From NCBI GenBank assembly GCA_951640165.1, contig OX621254.1:25270001-25334000 (forward strand): a stretch of 64,000 nucleotides of DNA, written 5' to 3'. Source of the DNA: Pseudoips prasinana. Its lineage: Eukaryota > Arthropoda > Insecta > Lepidoptera > Nolidae. Positions 61,426 through 64,000 of the stretch are shown in pieces (position 1 is the first letter of the stretch; each line of letters opens with the position of its first letter). The position numbers were made by a program, and so were the translations under genes. The notes beneath the pieces are model-generated. The model saw only the letters and a program-made list of their open reading frames with translations, had not been told where the DNA came from and did not search any database.

Positions 61426-61639
61426 GTCCGCAAAAATGGTGATGACTACTCAAAGTTTCATTGTCACGCTGGACACGTCACTGGAATTTGTAATTTTGAC
61501 GAATTTAGGTCGCTACAACCTATCTAGCTAGCCTAGACCAGAGTTACATACGAAATTACATGCAGGCGACGACACAAATAGGCAAATAATTCTAATTTCA
61601 ACGCAGAGAAGCGAAAATATATATAAAATTTACTAAATT

Positions 61640-61722
61640 GACTGGCCTGTTGATATAGAAGTTAGTGACAGTTATAATTAAGCCAGAGGTCGTGGGTTCG
61701 ATCTTTGTGTATGAGCGTCCGT
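61640..61722 (+). mobile_element. SINE-L fragment
   Basis: ACTGGCCTGTTGATATAGAA and GAGGTCGTGGGTTCGATC. Confidence 0.55.
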
Positions 61723-61749
61723 CACCTCTTCGAGTTATGTAGTGGCAGT

Positions 61750-61790
61750 GAAGTGGCAGTGGGCGGGGTGCCCACTGCCACTTCAGTTTG
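61750..61790. repeat. 16-bp hairpin of RTE sequence
   Basis: TGAAGTGGCAGTGGGC, GGGGT, then the reverse complement, which continues as the RTE text GCCACTTCAGTTTGG. Confidence 0.85.
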
Positions 61791-62043
61791 GAAATTAAAT
61801 ATATTGTGTTCAAATGATCCATATGTTTATAACTAGTAGCTTGAAATAAAAATCAAAATATATATATTTTTTTTATTATTGTAGTTTATTTCCACGTAAC
61901 AGCACGGAGTTAAACTCGTCAAGACAAACGTCAAATCCTAGGCGCTTAACCGACGCATACACCATGGCTTGTCTGCGGGTCGAGCGCCACATCCTCACTA
62001 GCAAATCTTGGTGCAGCACGTGTAAATCAGTACCTACTGATTA

Positions 62044-62239
62044 ATCTCACTATCAAGTACTAATAAAATCAAGGCGAAAGTTTGTGAGTGTGTAAGTGTG
62101 TATGTTTGTTACTTCTTCAAGTCTAAATGGCTGGAGCGATTTTAATAAAATTTTGTATATAGTTAGCTGACACCCTGGATTAATATATAGGCTATAATTT
62201 AGAAGGTTTAACGCGGATAAAGCCGCGGGGTGCAGCTAG
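62044..62239 (+). mobile_element. Hel-2 Helitron, altered 5' end
   Basis: TCTCACTATCAAGTACTAAT replaces the usual start. The body GCTGGAGCGATTTTAATAAA and end GGGGTGCAGCTAG before T are intact. Confidence 0.8.
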
Positions 62240-63190
62240 TACTAAAATAAAAATAAGAGACTTATATTAATGTTCTCCACAAATATTATCATCCTATTAC
62301 TCAAATTTGGAAAGTGACACTTAAACATGTGTAACCAATATCTATTTGTGTCAAATATTTTCGGGTATGGTCTATCGATATAATCATAGGAATAAAAAAA
62401 ATGCTATATTTTCTTTTATGTTGCAATTTAAAATATAGCATCTCCTTTAACATTTATAATATTTTTATAATTCCTTTAGCACGATATATTTAATGTGATT
62501 AAACAGTTTTAGAAATGCTTAACTTAACTTTTTTTTAACATTCAGTTTTTGTAATGTTATTAAATTAATAATTAATATAAATTATTCCACCAATTATAAA
62601 TAAATAAGTACTGAAACATGAAAGATGTATAGATCCAATTCATTAGAAATGTGTTGTTGAAAAATAAAAAGGGGATAAAATATATAGTTAAATCGCAAAG
62701 AGATACAAAATATTAACCGTTTAAGCCATGCAGGTGAATACGAAAATTTCATACAGAAAAAACATAATCAATAAATGCCTCTATATTCTGGATTCAGCGT
62801 TTTAAAAAATCTTTTTCACCCATTCTGTAAATATGTATAGTAAACAACAATACCTTTATAATAATTAAGGGTTACACAAAATCTTACAACAGTTGTTCCT
62901 GAATTCCATGTTAAGCTGTAAAATGAGTGTCAACTCGTGTTTCAAATAGCAATTTGTAACATGAGATGACATGTCAGAGGGTTAAATGTCAAAAAGTATG
63001 AATATAAATTATTTGGGTAATCCTCAAACATAAATAAAGGTGACTATGAAATATTGTCGAGTTGTTGACATTTTGATTATATTTTATAATATATTGCTGT
63101 TTAAAAGACAACGCCCGGACCGCGGTAAAGTCGGCTATGGTAGGTACTCTTTCAAAACAGGATCCTCGCGGACATATAACACTCTTTGAC
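62240..63190. other. Nothing recognised
   Basis: AT-rich, no ORF of note and no repeat assigned. Confidence 0.4.
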
Positions 63191-63191
63191 A

Positions 63192-63525
63192 GGGATCGTG
63201 AATGTCAAAAACAATAACAAATACTAAATATATTTGAGTTCACAAACATGACAGAAGTAAGAAAAAGTGTAATTACATACTTGCTCTCTCTCTCTCACAC
63301 ACACAATCTGTTTGTATTATATATGAGTATGTTTGTGAGAACACACGGGATCGTGAATGTCAAAACTGATAATCAAATACTAAATATATTTAAGTTCATA
63401 AACATGACACACTTAAGAAAAAGTATATATATATACTATCTTATTATATACATACTTTCTCTCTCTCTCTCACACACACACAATCTGATTAAATTATATA
63501 TGAGTATGTTTGTGAGTGAAAATAT
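63192..63525 (+). repeat. Two-copy tandem repeat of about 155 bp
   Basis: GGGATCGTGAATGTCAAAA opens each unit (63192 and 63347). Each unit contains CTCTCTCTCTCTCACACACA and ATATATGAGTATGTTTGTGA. The second unit is longer by a TATATA expansion. The ORF 63248-63547 is an artefact of this repeat. Confidence 0.9.
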
Positions 63526-63669
63526 CGATATTCACGCAGACGAGTAATGAGCGCGGCCGGTTGTTTAATCTCATTACTGAACACAATGGATATTTGTTAA
63601 AACTTAATAGTACTTGCTTTTAATTTTTTGAATCATTCGTAAGTATTATTTATAATGTTTTTCTGTTTT

Positions 63670-63860
63670 TAAAGACACCACCCGCGCTTGATACTTTAAT
63701 CTGTATCGCGGGGTCTTTACAAACATACAATTCACGAACACGTGGTTAGTGTTCGTGAATTGTATGTTTGTAAAGAGTCCAGACTCAGAACAATAATTAA
63801 TGGTTGCCTTGTGCTGAAGTTGAATGCCACACGACGCACCGAGGCGACCACATTGACACA
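63670..63860 (-). mobile_element. SINE-A with an inverted self-duplication
   Basis: ACACCACCCGCGCTTGATAC, TCGCGGGGTCTTTACAAACA, then the hairpin and CCAGACTCAGAACAATAATT. The tRNA-like head is missing or diverged. Confidence 0.65.
63715..63775. repeat. Perfect 27-bp hairpin inside SINE-A
   Basis: CTTTACAAACATACAATTCA and on to CGAACAC, seven bases, then its exact reverse complement. Other SINE-A copies have only the first orientation. Confidence 0.95.
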
Positions 63861-64000
63861 TACGTACATGGAGTTACATTTGTAGCTGAAGAAAAAGTGT
63901 AAACAACGCCGTTTTATAGGGACCGCGCACTTGCTTTTTATTGAAGAAAAACTTTACGCTTTACGCACGTTGACTTAGGGAGTAAACTGTTGAATGCGTG

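Noticed and set aside
63248..63547. 99-codon ORF with repeated TCTC/CACA-encoded segments
   Set aside because: Entirely within the two-copy tandem repeat and its microsatellites.

Overview
This window looks like nuclear DNA of a moth or butterfly. It is AT-rich and packed with repeat types known from Lepidoptera: Helitrons ending in CTAG behind a short hairpin, tRNA-headed SINEs, RTE-type LINE ends with (GAT)n tails, and the repeat carrying GGCCAAGTGCGAGTCGG. The species call is inference from repeat content. I found no convincing intact host gene, no rRNA, no real tRNA gene and no CRISPR array. Essentially all recognisable coding sequence belongs to transposons, most of it truncated.

Layout. 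1-5,300: a compact Ty3/gypsy-like LTR retrotransposon (652-4579) with 260-bp LTRs differing at one base, a 4-bp target duplication and a gag-protease ORF that runs in frame into an integrase tail; the polymerase region is missing. It sits between two parts of a SINE-A. 5,300-10,600: SINEs, a 145-bp direct repeat, and a LINE interrupted by a TTAA-flanked long-inverted-repeat MITE. 10,600-21,700: Helitrons (two in tandem), LINE 3' ends, an inverted pair of rep-F, a short MITE, and a 2-kb stretch with nothing recognised. 22,050-26,160: a fold-back of a 1.2-kb unit present three times (+,-,+), which is either a very young inverted triplication or an assembly artefact.

27,000-33,700: a Helitron split by an R1-clade-like LINE tail with a 15-bp duplication, a 14-bp minisatellite, and the largest coding region: a 5'-truncated LINE (31047-33485) with reverse transcriptase and RNase H, a 12-bp target duplication and one premature stop. 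34,000-43,800: older SINEs, a 460-bp MITE with 8-bp target duplications and iterated subterminal motifs, an RTE interrupted by another LINE, and a deletion derivative of an IS630/Tc1-type transposon. 44,000-64,000: deeply nested SINEs, Helitrons and LINE tails. One unclassified 0.9-kb element (about 53884-54796) has a GC-rich core between AT-rich arms made of repeated TCCGAA-type motifs. A tandem segmental duplication (54.8-56.1 kb) has each copy carrying a different later insertion.

A recurring oddity is the number of short, nearly perfect inverted duplications inside otherwise ordinary repeat copies. Family names used here: SINE-A head GCACGTGTGGCGCAGCGGC; SINE-B head GACGGTCACCGTAGCCTAG; SINE-C head GACGGGCCNGTTGGCGTGG; SINE-H head GTTGGTCTAGCGGTAGCG; SINE-L with GGTCGTGGGTTCGAT; Hel-1 to Hel-4 are non-autonomous Helitron groups; rep-D, F, I, J, K and P are interspersed repeats I could not classify.
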